From Heracleum sosnowskyi (taxonomy: Eukaryota > Streptophyta > Magnoliopsida > Apiales > Apiaceae): a DNA stretch of 64,000 nucleotides. Of the stretch, positions 21,201-31,990 are shown in pieces. The stretch is from positions 925,001 through 989,000 of the forward strand of contig JAUIZM010000012.1 in NCBI GenBank assembly GCA_030848705.1. Reading direction: 5' to 3'. Under the pieces are notes generated by a model, which saw nothing but the letters and a program-made list of their open reading frames with translations, had not been told where the DNA came from and searched no databases. Numbering within the stretch: position 1 is the first letter of the stretch; every line of letters starts with the position of its first letter. The translations under genes and the position numbers were made by a program.

Positions 21201-22046
21201 ACCATTTATGTTCTGGTGGAATCTCGTTAGCATTGGAAAATTATTAGTATTTTTGCAAGTTATTAAATATGTTGTACTTGTTCGGTTAGTTTAGTGTGAT
21301 TAGTTTTGACCGTTGGAGATTAGTTCTACTTATTAGTGGAATGGTTTGTTTAGAATGTTAGATGGATTTCGGTTGAAATCTTTGTTTGCTTGTAGTGCAT
21401 GATGATAATCTTGAACTGTAACTAAGATATTTTGTATCTTGAATTTAATTTGGTAATCCAAGTTTTGTTAGTTTACTTTTTTGGTATCTTGTAGTTGTTC
21501 TGGTTCATATGAATACATAGCAGGGACAAATGAATACATAGCAGGGACAATGTAACGAAGCATATTTGACATCATGTTGATAAAAAAACTAATGTTTAAA
21601 AGAATCAAAGACATCGGTATAAATTCACGAATTTGATGTTAACTAGAAGTTTATACATCAGCTATACTAACAAGAAAACCGATGTCTATAGTGCTCTATT
21701 ACATCGTTTCTTCTAGGAAACTGATGTATAATACCCCATATAACATTGTTCTATGTAATAAGGTTGATGTTTAAAATAATGTTAAACAACATTCAGTTTA
21801 ATATAATCAATTAAATCAATGTCTTTAGCATTTTCTTACATCGTTTCTTTCAAGTAAACCGATTTTAAATGAGGTATTCAACAACCCAAACATATAGTAA
21901 CCGATGTGTGAATACAAAATAGACATCGGGTAAAAACTGATGTCATAAGCCCATACATTTAACATCACACGCGTAGACATCAGTTCGAAATTTACATAGA
22001 CATCAGTTTTTAGCCGATGTCTATTGCTATATTTTTAGTAGTGTAG

Positions 22047-22459
22047 GTATGTTATTGTTCAATTATCCAGCCTAACAATCATTTGGTCCTAAATAAAAAT
22101 ATGACTGAACTCAGGTGTTAGTACTTCTGAGGTTAGCCATTGTATGCTCGTAGGAGAAAATACATACATTTAGAAGGGTGATCTTATATTATTAATTTGA
22201 TTATATTTTGCCCTGTACCTGTTGGTTTTGTTATGTTAACAACTCATAAGCATTTGTTGCAACGTTCCAGGTCTAACAAAGCAGGACCAGTGATTGTAAT
22301 AAATTAATCTAAACCTTTTTCTCATCTTTCATATTGGTTAGAAACTTAAAAAACTTTTAGCAGATATAGCAGTTGCAGAATGTCGTGGGAACCAAAACAA
22401 CAATGTTATTTTATAATTTGTTCTTCACATTAGTGGATGCATAATTAGAATGGGATTAT
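22047..22459. other. Spacer between two insertions
   Basis: No gene seen. It is continuous with the sequence from 26063 once the 22460-26057 insertion and one ATTAT copy are removed. Confidence 0.6.
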
Positions 22460-23739
22460 TGTAACGCCCCCAAATTCGGGTTCAGAGGATTTGGTCGTCA
22501 CACTGAAATCTCAATATAAATAACCAGTTAAATCTTAAACTTCCACCTGTAATTGTTTAACAACTGAAATATAATATCTGTGACCCCAACTATACCAAGA
22601 TCTTTTAGGTTATAGTGCTAGAAACAAGAATCCAAAAATCCCATAAAAATTATTCTATGCAACAATCTATTTGCATAAATCCTAAAACACTAGTATAACT
22701 TCGATAAGAAGTATATCAGGCCAAACTAATCGTATACACAATAATATTTAATAGAATTGAAATTTATACAATAGTCTTACACTAGATCCAGATACTCTGC
22801 ATCAATTCATCTTCATAACGGCATCTTGTCTCTTCTCGTTCCAAAATTAATCGGTTAAATCGTGTCAATCTACCTTTCACTAGAGATTTAAAAGGTGAAA
22901 CAAACAAGTATGAGCGAAAGAAATTCTCAGCAAGTGATAATTTCAAAGATAATTTCCAAAGCATTTATATAAGAAAATATAATTTGTAGTAACAATTATC
23001 AAAATAAACTTTTAACATTAGGATTGGATTAACACCAGACGCATGTGCTATAACTGTTGATCACTCACGATATAGCACCGGATCATGCCCAAAGCATGTC
23101 CAAAATTTATAAGGATCCAAGGCACATGTTGACCTAATTATCGCAGGACCGGCGTCACGGCCTCTTACGCCATCAACACCAATCCAAAAACAAGGTTTCA
23201 GAATAATTGAATACCTTAATCAATCAATTAGTCTCATCAAGACTTTTAACATTATCTTTTCGGGATTTAAATATCATTAAGAAAAAATTTCGTCAAAACA
23301 GGTATCCAGAATGAAATTTTTATAAACTGATATTTAAGAGTCACCACGGTTATTTATACGAGTATGAGACAAAAGAATACTGGCAGGATATATTAAGATA
23401 TGGTTCTACTTGTCTGTTACTCAACTACACTGGGTCGTTCGGATATTTAGGAGTCTCTGTAAATAGAAACAATAGTTCAATCGATATAACAATTGGAATT
23501 ATCTAAATCAATCAACAGTTCAATTCTTAACTATCTACCCTTTTATAATATTTATATAAATAATAAATAATTAAATAAATCACAATGCACGTATTAGGAC
23601 TCGAAAATTGATTCGTAAAAATATTTGCTCTACAAGGAAATAGGTTTAGAAAACATTTTAAAATCGAAAGTCGAATTGTTCCCGTTTACAAATGTATTTG
23701 GTGCATTAAAAACAAATCATTTCTTTATTTTTAAAACGT

Positions 23740-23970
23740 GAATCAAAATAATTAAGCTTAATTAAAATTAATTAAAATCAATTAATAATTAATTAATAGA
23801 ATTAATCAATTAATTAAATTAATTCAATCATTAACTAAAGTTAATTAAAATTAATTAAAGTTAATCAAATTTTATCAAATTTAATTAAATTAAGTCAATT
23901 TAATCAGTTAATTAACCAACTAATTATTTAAAATAATTAATCAATCAATTAAGTAATTAAATTAGAATTT
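23740..23970. repeat. AATTAATT-rich low-complexity tract
   Basis: An irregular tract of ATTAA/TTAAT words, shared with the second copy of the LTR at 30960-31205. It therefore belongs to the element and is not local slippage alone. Confidence 0.75.
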
Positions 23971-24573
23971 AAATTGATTTTTCATTTTAATTTTTAATCT
24001 AAAAACAGTTTTAACATTTTCAATGTTAGGGTTTGAAGATCAAATCCCCTTTTCTCAAGAACACTCAAGAACATCATGAACATCTCACCGGAATTTGGCA
24101 ACCGGAGAATCAATCCGGCAACACAAACACAGTCCAAAATCAATCCTTTTTAAAAAAAATTCGAACCAAAACAACCCACAACAAATAACAACCGGATCAT
24201 AACCCAAAACGAACCAAACCGAGAATTTCCCGGCGAAAAATAAAAAAGTCCGGCGAATATAACTCGCCTGGAAAAAAACCTAACTAAAACATATATCACT
24301 CCACATAAACCGATCTATGTATACATAGAAACGAAAATGAAAACTGATGACTACAACATAAATTTTCCGATGAAATCAAAAACTACTAAAAATCAAAAGA
24401 TTTACATGAATTATTTTAAAACTTAACGATCTATAACTTTTATACTATCAACAACAATAATTAATCAACCGAAAATCAACTTTAGATTTCAGCAGAAATT
24501 TAAGATTACCAAAGCTCGAACTGGATGATGGGGGTGGATAAAGGAGGAGAAGAGCTTCGATTTGGATATGAAT

Positions 24574-25127
24574 AGGGTTAAATATCAAATTGGTCACTGA
24601 AGTGGAGGTCATATATCAATTTCTTCATCAATTTTAACGGGATCTCATTTCAATCACTTAAGTCATAATAAATATCAAACATATACCTCTAAATGTGTGA
24701 TCGAGAAGTAAAATAAATTTTTGTTGAGTTCTATACATTTTTCTTCAATGTCATCATAACCAAATGAAAAGTCATGAACTCTAGTATTTTAGATAATATA
24801 TTTAGATTTTTTAAAATTTATTTAAAATTTATTTTTAATTAAATCAAAGAAAATAACTATAAAATCAAAAATAAAATTTAAATAAAATTTTAAAAATCTG
24901 AATATATTATCTAAAATACTATAATACATAACTTTTCATTTGATTATGGTGGCATTGAAGAAAACTGTATAGAACTCAATAAAAATTATTTTATTTCTTG
25001 ATCACATATTTAGAGGTATATGTTTGATATTTATTATGACTTAAGTGATTTAATTGAGACCCCGTTAAAATTGATGAAGAAATTGATATATGACCTCCAC
25101 TTCAGTGACCAATTTGATATTTAACCC
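24574..25127. mobile_element. Hairpin MITE with 9 bp target duplication (Mutator-like)
   Basis: The left arm begins AGGGTTAAATATCAAATTGG and the right arm ends with its near-perfect complement. The two halves are complementary over about 270 bp, so nearly the whole 554 bp folds back. It is flanked by GATATGAAT at 24565-24573 and 25128-25136. The other copy of the host LTR has a single GATATGAAT at 37545-37553 with matching flanks, an empty site. A 9 bp duplication and long terminal inverted repeats point to a Mutator-like miniature element. Confidence 0.92.
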
Positions 25128-26062
25128 GATATGAATACTACGGATTTGGAGATCAACAACATAAAAAAAAATTGGATTTGATTCTTTAAATGAATACAAG
25201 TATATATTTTTATACTATTAAAAAAAAAATTACTATTAAAATTTTACTATTAAAATTTTATATTTTGTAAATTAACTAGGCTACAATTATTTTTAGGTCC
25301 CAATTTTTATGATTGGTTCCAAAAATTGTAAATTAAATAACTAACAAGTAAAATAATAATTTCCTTATTTCGCGAATAAAAATAAATAAATAATCCTTAA
25401 AATTATTTTTGGCCCGAAATGATATACTCAAATCAATTAACGGATAAAATTAAAAATTTTATTTTCTTCAAAAATTAAAATAAATATGTACAAAATTTCT
25501 ATAAAGCCCGGATTTTTCAGAAATATAAAAATATACAATTTTTGGATATTTGCATAAGTCAACCAAATATCAATGGGGTCACAGATAAGATATCGGGTAA
25601 AATTTTGGCACTAGTAAAATACTGTTTTGATATCTAAAATTTCTAAATAGTATAAATATTTCAAAAATGTAAGGATACTAAGTTTTTGAATATTTTTATT
25701 ATTTAAACAAAATAAAATTTTGAACCCGAATATAATTTTGGTACCGATAAAATATCAACTTGATCCCTAAAATTCTAAAATGAATAAACGTAATAATATT
25801 TATGAAACAACAATTCTTAATAATCTACAATAATCAAAATAAAGTAGACAATACCACACATATCAATATTGATTGGATAATTAGGCCACACAACATATAA
25901 TAATGCCACGGAACATATAATAATATCACAACACATAATAATGCCACATAAAATATATGTATATTATTTAATACAGGAAATGCGCCAAACTCAAATAACG
26001 CATAATAATTTATATTAATCATAAAATATTTAGATCGCGAAATTCTCAGCCGTTACAATTAT

Positions 26063-26332
26063 GATTGAGGATGTTTACATATACAGTATCACAAATGTGA
26101 TGGGCTTATACTAGTTTGATTGATGTAGGTACCATTTTCCCATAGTTATTGCGAAGCACAAGAGGGATGCTAAAAGAGAGTAAGGAGTAAAATAGAGTGA
26201 ACAGATCAAATGGGTAATGAAGTAAAATATATTGGGATGTATAAAAACTAAAATTTAAGGGAAATCCAACATATACATTAAAATTGGACTTACATTTTAC
26301 AGAATTAGCACCACGTGTGTTAACCCTAGTTC
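26063..26332. other. Intergenic, no gene seen
   Basis: AT-rich spacer after the solo LTR. Confidence 0.5.
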
Positions 26333-26735
26333 ACCATTAATATTTTGCTGGATTTACAGCGGGACAAGCATTCTAATTTCTATATGAATTTATATTTTCA
26401 CTAACGATTCATATTCAGGAAAAATCACGGAAATGGATAATTCTTAGGGAGAGAGTTTGAATAAAGATAGTCGAGCATAAAGCAGAAATACTACTAGTCC
26501 AGTCCAGTCCAGTTCATAGCTTTGACTCCCCTAAAGGTGCTTTTTGTAGTGGGTCTTCCATGATACCATACAGTGTATACTGATTATCACTAACCTTACT
26601 GGTCTAAACAAATATTTTGGGAAGAAGATTTTTATATAGCATTTGATGCAACTGTTGCTGGGAAAATAATCTTGATATACATTATCTTTTTAGTATGTAA
26701 TTTTTTTACTAAACTATATAAACACAATTTATGAA
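26333..26735. repeat. Direct repeat copy 1 (about 400 bp)
   Basis: Matches 27683-28160 (shared strings include CACTAACGATTCATATTCAG and AGTCCAGTCCAGTCCA), in the same orientation about 1.35 kb apart. Copy 1 lacks about 60 bases present in copy 2 near 27745-27810. Confidence 0.85.
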
Positions 26736-27142
26736 CAATAGGTATTTTTTTTCCCAAAAAAATGGATTTTAGCAGCTTGCAAGATAAACATCAACAAATA
26801 CAAACCAGAGCGTATCTTTCTATCCTTATACTTTTCACGCATTTGTGCATCATGCTTCATCCTCCATTTTCCGGCAATAATTTCTGACAAACTCTTTTCC
26901 GCAACAATCTCCAATAAATTGGTCAAACATTTAGAGGTCATTATTCATTTTGAGCAAGTGTTTAAATTATTTGTAGTCAAAATCTCAGTTACCTGTTCCT
27001 CGTATATTTTCCGCAGTTTGCTGTTATGTTCCAAGTATTTTTTCAAACGATTTTCACTGTATTCATCTCCCTGCTCATTGGTTTCAGTAAAATCATTCTT
27101 TTTATAATTTGGACTCTTCATGTTGCATTTAAAACCTGTCAA
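26736..27142 (-). pseudogene. Two exon-like frames of unknown protein
   Basis: On the minus strand a Lys/Glu/Asn-rich frame ends at a splice-donor-like CAG|GTAACTG near 26993. A second frame (KSLSEIIAGKWRMKHDAQMR) follows and ends near a donor-like GTTTGT. I do not recognise the family. They lie between the two 400 bp direct repeats and may be captured exons. Confidence 0.3.
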
Positions 27143-27682
27143 GCAAGAAAAACATCAAAGTTTAGTTCTGGAAGATAAATTCAATGATAAAGAAAATGTC
27201 CTATTCATCAAAACTAATATTAAATCTAACAGCCAGGGTACTCATTTGAAGATCAAATAAGCAAAAATAACATCAAATCTACCCGCCAAGGTTTTCATTT
27301 AAAGGGAAGCTAATAGGAGGCATGTATAGATTTTTCTATAAAAAATGATACCATTAAGGGAAGCTATAAGCTAAATAACGTTTTACAGGTAATCTTCAGA
27401 CCCTGCAAAACTAAAAGATTTAAAAAAAAATAAGAAATAACCTACAAAATCTTTATGACTCACTCCTTCTAATGATTAATACCTAATACATCTCTCCTTT
27501 AAAATATTGAACTCAATTAATATAACGAATATGAAGTTTATTATATAGAAATATAAGATACATGTAGGTACAAAATTATACACAAAGAAAATAATTACAT
27601 GCAATGAGTGTATATGTTATAACATAAACATTTGATCTGCTAGCTAGCTAACTACAGAATATGTATGCATATATATTCATCA
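27143..27682. other. AT-rich spacer
   Basis: No gene or clear repeat seen. Confidence 0.5.
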
Positions 27683-28160
27683 TTAATATTTTGCTGGATT
27701 AACAGCGGGCCAAGCATATTTGTCATTTTTTCTAATTTCTATGTGAATGTATCTTAGTATAGAAGCACTCAATGTAGGGTTAAGAAATGGCAGTGAAGCA
27801 TCATGTTTTCACTAACGATTCATATTCAGTGAATAATCACGGAAATGAATAACTCTTCGGGAGAGAGTTTGATAAAGATAGCTGAGCATAAAGTAGAAAT
27901 ACTATTAGTCCAGTCCAGTCCAATTCATAGCTCTGACTCCCCAAAAGGTGCTCTTTGTAGCGGGTCTCCCACGATACCATAAGTCTGGCCGTGTATACTG
28001 ATTATCAATAACCTTACTGGTCTAAATAAATCTTTTGGGAAGAAGATTTTTATGTAGCATTTGATGTAACTTTTGCTGGGAAAATAATCTTGATATACAT
28101 TATCTATTTAGTATGTAACTTTTTGTAATTTTTTTACTAAACTATATAAACACAATTCAT
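27683..28160. repeat. Direct repeat copy 2
   Basis: Counterpart of 26333-26735, with a longer middle part. The pair could be termini of a degraded element, but no TG...CA ends or duplication were found. Confidence 0.8.
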
Positions 28161-28392
28161 GAATGGGATTACCTGCAATTGTATAATGCTACAATGTTTT
28201 GAGTTCTTCAACTTATATGAATCATCGACTAAATGTGACATTCGAGAATACTGACACTCGAGTTTACATTATCAAATATAAATAGGCACAAAAAACTTTA
28301 ATCAAATAAACTTTGTTAATAGTTTTAGTGCATATAACAGATATATGTTAATTGTGAGAGGATGCTTATTCATTTTACTTCTCATATTTTAC

Positions 28393-29240
28393 CTCATCAA
28401 AAGCTTCAAATATGTCAATGATTGGCTGATGGATTGTGCAAACAACTGTCCTTCTTGTGTCGACAGTATTCCTAACTGTTCTCATCACAATCGCAGCAGC
28501 TCTGGCATCCAGCCCTGAAGTTGGCTCATCCATAAATATTATAGAAGGGTTAGCCACCAGCTCAACTGCAATTGTTAGCCTCTTACGCTGCTCGGTCGAG
28601 AGACCACTTACACCTGGCAAACCAACTAGCCCATTCACCAAATTGTTCAATTCAACAAGATCAATGACCTCATTGACAAACATCTGCAACATAGCAAAAA
28701 AATAAAGTAAAAATTTTGCTACACCCATATTGTAGTTCCCCAGTGCTTCATAAATCAACAATTTGTGCTGAATCACAGAAGTTATTTATAAGACCAAACA
28801 GAGGCATCACAAGACCGCAATGCCTTCTTAATCACCAACTGTATATATATAGAGCAAAAGAACTTTTGCCGAAATAAATCAAACATCTTTATTTATATAG
28901 AATCCGTACTCAACTCTCGGCATCCATTAAAGTAGTTTTACCAGCACCACTAACACCCATTAGAGCGGTGAGAACACCCGGCCTGAAAGCTCCACTGACA
29001 CCCTTCAGAAGCAACAATCTTTCTTCACTGACACCTTGGTCTTTCATTTCCTTCACGAAGCCATACATTTACAGTTTAAGATTCTTGTATCTGTTCTAAT
29101 TATAACTTCATTTCAATATAAACACAGAAATTGACAGTTATGTTAACCCTATCACTTACCTGTGGCATGTCAACAGAATACCTAATATTATCAAACGTGA
29201 TTGAATGTGGCTCAAATGGAAGAACCATTCCTTTTTTGTT
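28393..29240 (-). pseudogene. PDR-type ABCG transporter fragment, second nucleotide-binding domain
   Basis: Three exon pieces lie in gene order on the minus strand. The first (about 29236-29160) encodes KGMVLPFEPHSITFDNIRYS and ends at a good donor (CAG|GTAAGT). The second (29050-about 28922) encodes the Walker A region (GVSGAGKTTLMD). The third (28683-28393) encodes the signature-like GLSTEQRKRLTIAVELVANP and Walker B plus H-loop (IIFMDEPTSGLDA, TIHQP), ending at a donor. These match the second ABC domain of plant pleiotropic-drug-resistance transporters. The segment between Walker A and the signature, all membrane domains and the first half are missing, so it is a fragment, possibly captured by the element that ends at 30113. 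Confidence 0.85.
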
Positions 29241-29689
29241 GTTCTCATTGGTCCCATCCTTGGATTATAATCGCTAATACCACTAATAAAAAATACAAAA
29301 AAAGCAATAGAAACAATTATAATCGCAACATGCAACCAAAACAAGCAATCAAAACATGTTATAAGCATGTTATACACAAACAAACATTCATAATCTACAA
29401 GCCCCAATTCTACCCGAAAGAAACCCCTAATTTACAAACCCTAGCTAATTGAACCCGAATCGAACAAATAAACAGAACCCACATAAAGCAAATAAACCCT
29501 AATTGAACACAAATAAGAAGAGCAAGATGAATACCTTATCAAGTAGAGAATGTAATCGAACCCGAATTGAAATTGAATTGAACCCGAATTTACAAGCCCG
29601 TAGAGAACCCGTAGAGAGAGAATCTGTGAAGAACCCTTAATTTCAACCCTTAATTTAAGCCCTAATCTGTGAAGAACCCGTAGAGAGAT

Positions 29690-29770
29690 TTGAGAGAGAG
29701 TTGAGTTGAGAGTTGAGAGTTGAGAGAGATTTGAGAGAGAGTTGAGAGAGTTGTATTTTTGTGAGTGAGA
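29690..29770. repeat. GAGAGTT-rich simple repeat
   Basis: Irregular copies of GAGAGTTGAGA/TTTGAGAGAGA, with nearby repeats of GAACCCGTAGAGA (29598-29690). Confidence 0.75.
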
Positions 29771-29929
29771 GAGTGCGGTGAATAAGTTGAGAGGGAATGT
29801 CTGAAAATTTGGCCGCTTAAATGAAATATTTGGGCAAATATTTGGCCGCTTAAATGAAATATTTAGACAAATATTGAGAGCTGGCTTTTTTTTTTATTTT
29901 TAAAGACCAACGGTTACACATTTTTTAAG

Positions 29930-30113
29930 ACCAACGGCTACACCGAGTTAGGCGTTACCATAGATACTGAATGACGTCTATCGTAACACTTATTTATAGC
30001 AATGCTAACAGAGAAAAAAAGTGTAGGCGTAAATCAATTTTAAGACATATATGGTTACACTTTTGCTTGTAACACTGAAAAAAGCGTTATTATTGCCCAC
30101 TTATGGCGTAGTG
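29930..30113. mobile_element. CACTA-type right terminus; left end not found
   Basis: The sequence ends ACTTATGGCGTAGTG at 30113; in reverse complement CACTACGCCATAAGTG. This closely matches the left end of the element at 49489 (CACTACTCCATAAGTG). Subterminal GCGTTA/GTAACAC motifs precede it. No matching left end was seen in this window, so the extent, and whether the PDR exons lie inside, stay open. Confidence 0.6.
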
Positions 30114-30147
30114 GTGTCAATACATGCCAGCAACTTACACACACAAC

Positions 30148-30809
30148 TAGGGCTGAGCATTTGGTCGGTTCGGTCCAGAACCGGACCGAACCAAAAGAAC
30201 CGAGAACCGAAATTTGTATTTTTTATGGACCGAACCGGACCGAAGTTCTATCCTGGACCGAACCAGAACCGAACCAAAATAATTCGGTTAGTTCGGTTCG
30301 GTTCTGAGAACCGAAATTAATGTAAAAAACATTTTTGCATATAATTAATTAGTGTTCTTTGTTCTGGCAGTAGATACTTTCTTCACCTTCCTACTGCTCT
30401 TTTACCTTTTCCAGTATCATCTGCAACTTCATGTTCACTCTTAACAGCTTCTCCACCATACAATAAATGAGATGCATAGTCAAAGATATCTGATATTGAC
30501 AAAGTGTTCAGGTTTTTCTTGGAGTTTTTAATTAAACTGAGTTTGGAAACAGTATACATACACATACACACGGTACTAATTAGTAATTACCATACATATA
30601 AAATTATAAAATATATGTAATAAAAATAGTTCGGTTTTTTCGGTTCTAACCGAATTTTTTTCAAAAGAACCGGACCGAACCGAAATTATTTTCGGTCTAT
30701 TCGGTTCGGACCGTAAAAACCGAAATTTCAGAAAATGAGAACCGAACCGAACCGAAATTACACGGTTCGGTTCGGTTTTTCGGTTCTGGTTCGTTTCTGC
30801 TCAGCCCTA
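30148..30809. mobile_element. hAT-like non-autonomous element with GGTTCGG-rich ends
   Basis: Starts TAGGGCTGAGC and ends GCTCAGCCCTA, an exact 11 bp terminal inverted repeat, with long inner arms rich in CCGAACCGAA / TTCGGTTCGG. The 8 bp flanks CACACAAC and CACACGAG agree at six of eight positions, consistent with an old 8 bp hAT duplication. The middle 30330-30600 has no recognised transposase. Confidence 0.75.
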
Positions 30810-30823
30810 CACACGAGTAAATA

Positions 30824-31562
30824 GATTCGTAAAAATATTTGATCTACAAGGAGATAGGTTTAGAAAACATTTTAAAATCGAAAGTCGAATTGGTTCCCGT
30901 TTACAAATGTATTTGGTGCATTAAAAACAAATCATTTCTTTATTTTTAAAACGTGAATCAAAATAATTAAGGTTAATTAAAATCAATTAATAATCAATTA
31001 ATAGAATTAATAATCAATTAATTAGCAAACTAATTGATTAATTAAATTAATTCAATCATTAACTAAAATTAATTAAAAATAATTAAAGTTAATCAGATTT
31101 TATCAAATTTAATCAAATTAAGTCAATTTAATCAGTTAATAAACCAACTAATTATTTAAAATAATTAATCAATCAATTAAGTAATTAAATTAGAATTTAA
31201 ATTGATTTTTCATTTTTATTTTTAATTTTTAATCCAGAAACAGTTTTAACATTTTCAATGTTAGGGTTTGAAGATCAAATCCCCTTTTCTCAAGAACACT
31301 CAAGAACATCATGAACATCTCACCAGAATCTAGCCACCGGAGAATCAATCCGGCAAAACAAACACAGTCCAAAATCAATCCTTTTTAAAAAAAATTCGAA
31401 CCAAAAGAACCCACAACCAATAACAACCAGATCATAACCCAAAACGAACCAAACCGAGAATTTCCCGGCGAAAAATAAAAAAATCCGGCGAATATAACTC
31501 ACCCAGAAAAAAACCTAACTAAAACATATATCACTCCACATAAACCGATCTATGTATACATC
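30824..31562 (+). repeat. Partial second copy of the large LTR, left piece
   Basis: Matches about 23605-24333 of the solo LTR, including the AATTAATT tract and the CCGGAGAATCAATCCGGC segment. It stops where the gypsy element begins and resumes at 37285. Confidence 0.88.
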
Positions 31563-31953
31563 TGTAACTATTTTAACCAGATAATAGTTAAAATATAATT
31601 ATTTGGTTATTTCTGATAATTAGAAGTAGAAGGGAAATGTTATCGTTTGGTGGAATGATTGACAATATCGTGTTAGGATCGTGTGCCATAACGGTATAGA
31701 AAGTCAGCCAGTAAGTGAGAGCCACGTGGATGCAAAGGGAATATAAGTAGGGAGCTAGTAAATGGAGAGAGATAACTTGGAGATATTGTTTTCCTTATTT
31801 TGTATTTCCTTTCCTGTATTTCCTTTCATGCATTACTATCTTATTCCTGTAATTTCAGCACTTCCATTAATCAAGTACTTCAGTTTGCGAGTTCCTTGTT
31901 AATTATTTCAATTATCTTCCTGTTATTCTCTATCAATACAAGTATTGGTTACA
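31563..31953 (+). repeat. Gypsy 5' LTR (391 bp)
   Basis: Starts TGTAACTATTTTAACCAG and ends ATTGGTTACA. It contains a TATA-like GGGAATATAAGTAG near 31738. Confidence 0.93.
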
Positions 31954-31955
31954 AT

Positions 31956-31967
31956 TGGTATCAGAGC
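31956..31967 (+). other. Gypsy primer-binding site, initiator tRNA-Met type
   Basis: TGGTATCAGAGC, two bases after the 5' LTR. Confidence 0.92.
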
Positions 31968-31990
31968 AGTGAATCATTGGCTTAAGATCT

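Larger units (their letters stand above)
18119..22043 (+). mobile_element. CACTA (EnSpm-type) element, non-autonomous, carrying gene exons
   Basis: The left end is CACTACTAGAAAAAGTAG at 18119. The right end, read in reverse complement, is CACTACTAAAAATATAGC at 22043. The 3 bp target duplication TAG flanks both ends (18116-18118 and 22044-22046). Both subterminal zones are dense in ACATCGG / CCGATGT-type motifs (18140-18250 and 21600-22025), as in CACTA elements where the transposase binds. The interior holds no transposase frame but has exon-like fragments of at least two plant genes. Length is 3925 bp. Confidence 0.9.
22460..26057 (+). mobile_element. Large TG...CA insertion, probably a solo LTR (with nested MITE)
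   Basis: Starts TGTAACGCCCCCAAATTCGG and ends CAGCCGTTACA, with the 5 bp duplication ATTAT on both sides (22455-22459 and 26058-26062). No gag or pol motif and no primer site are present. Subtracting the nested MITE and its duplicated 9 bp leaves about 3.0 kb. The simplest reading is a solo LTR of a large gypsy element left by LTR-LTR recombination. A non-autonomous element without recognisable LTRs is the alternative. Part of a second copy lies at 30824-31562 and 37285-37625. Confidence 0.72.

Noticed and set aside
18119..30113. One large CACTA from 18119 to the end at 30113
   Set aside because: The 18119 end pairs with 22043 by terminal sequence and TAG duplication, while the 30113 end belongs to a different terminal family.
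30051..30320. 89-codon frame with GPNQ-like repeats
   Set aside because: It spans the end of one transposon and the start of another and comes from the GGTTCGG-rich hAT-like arm.
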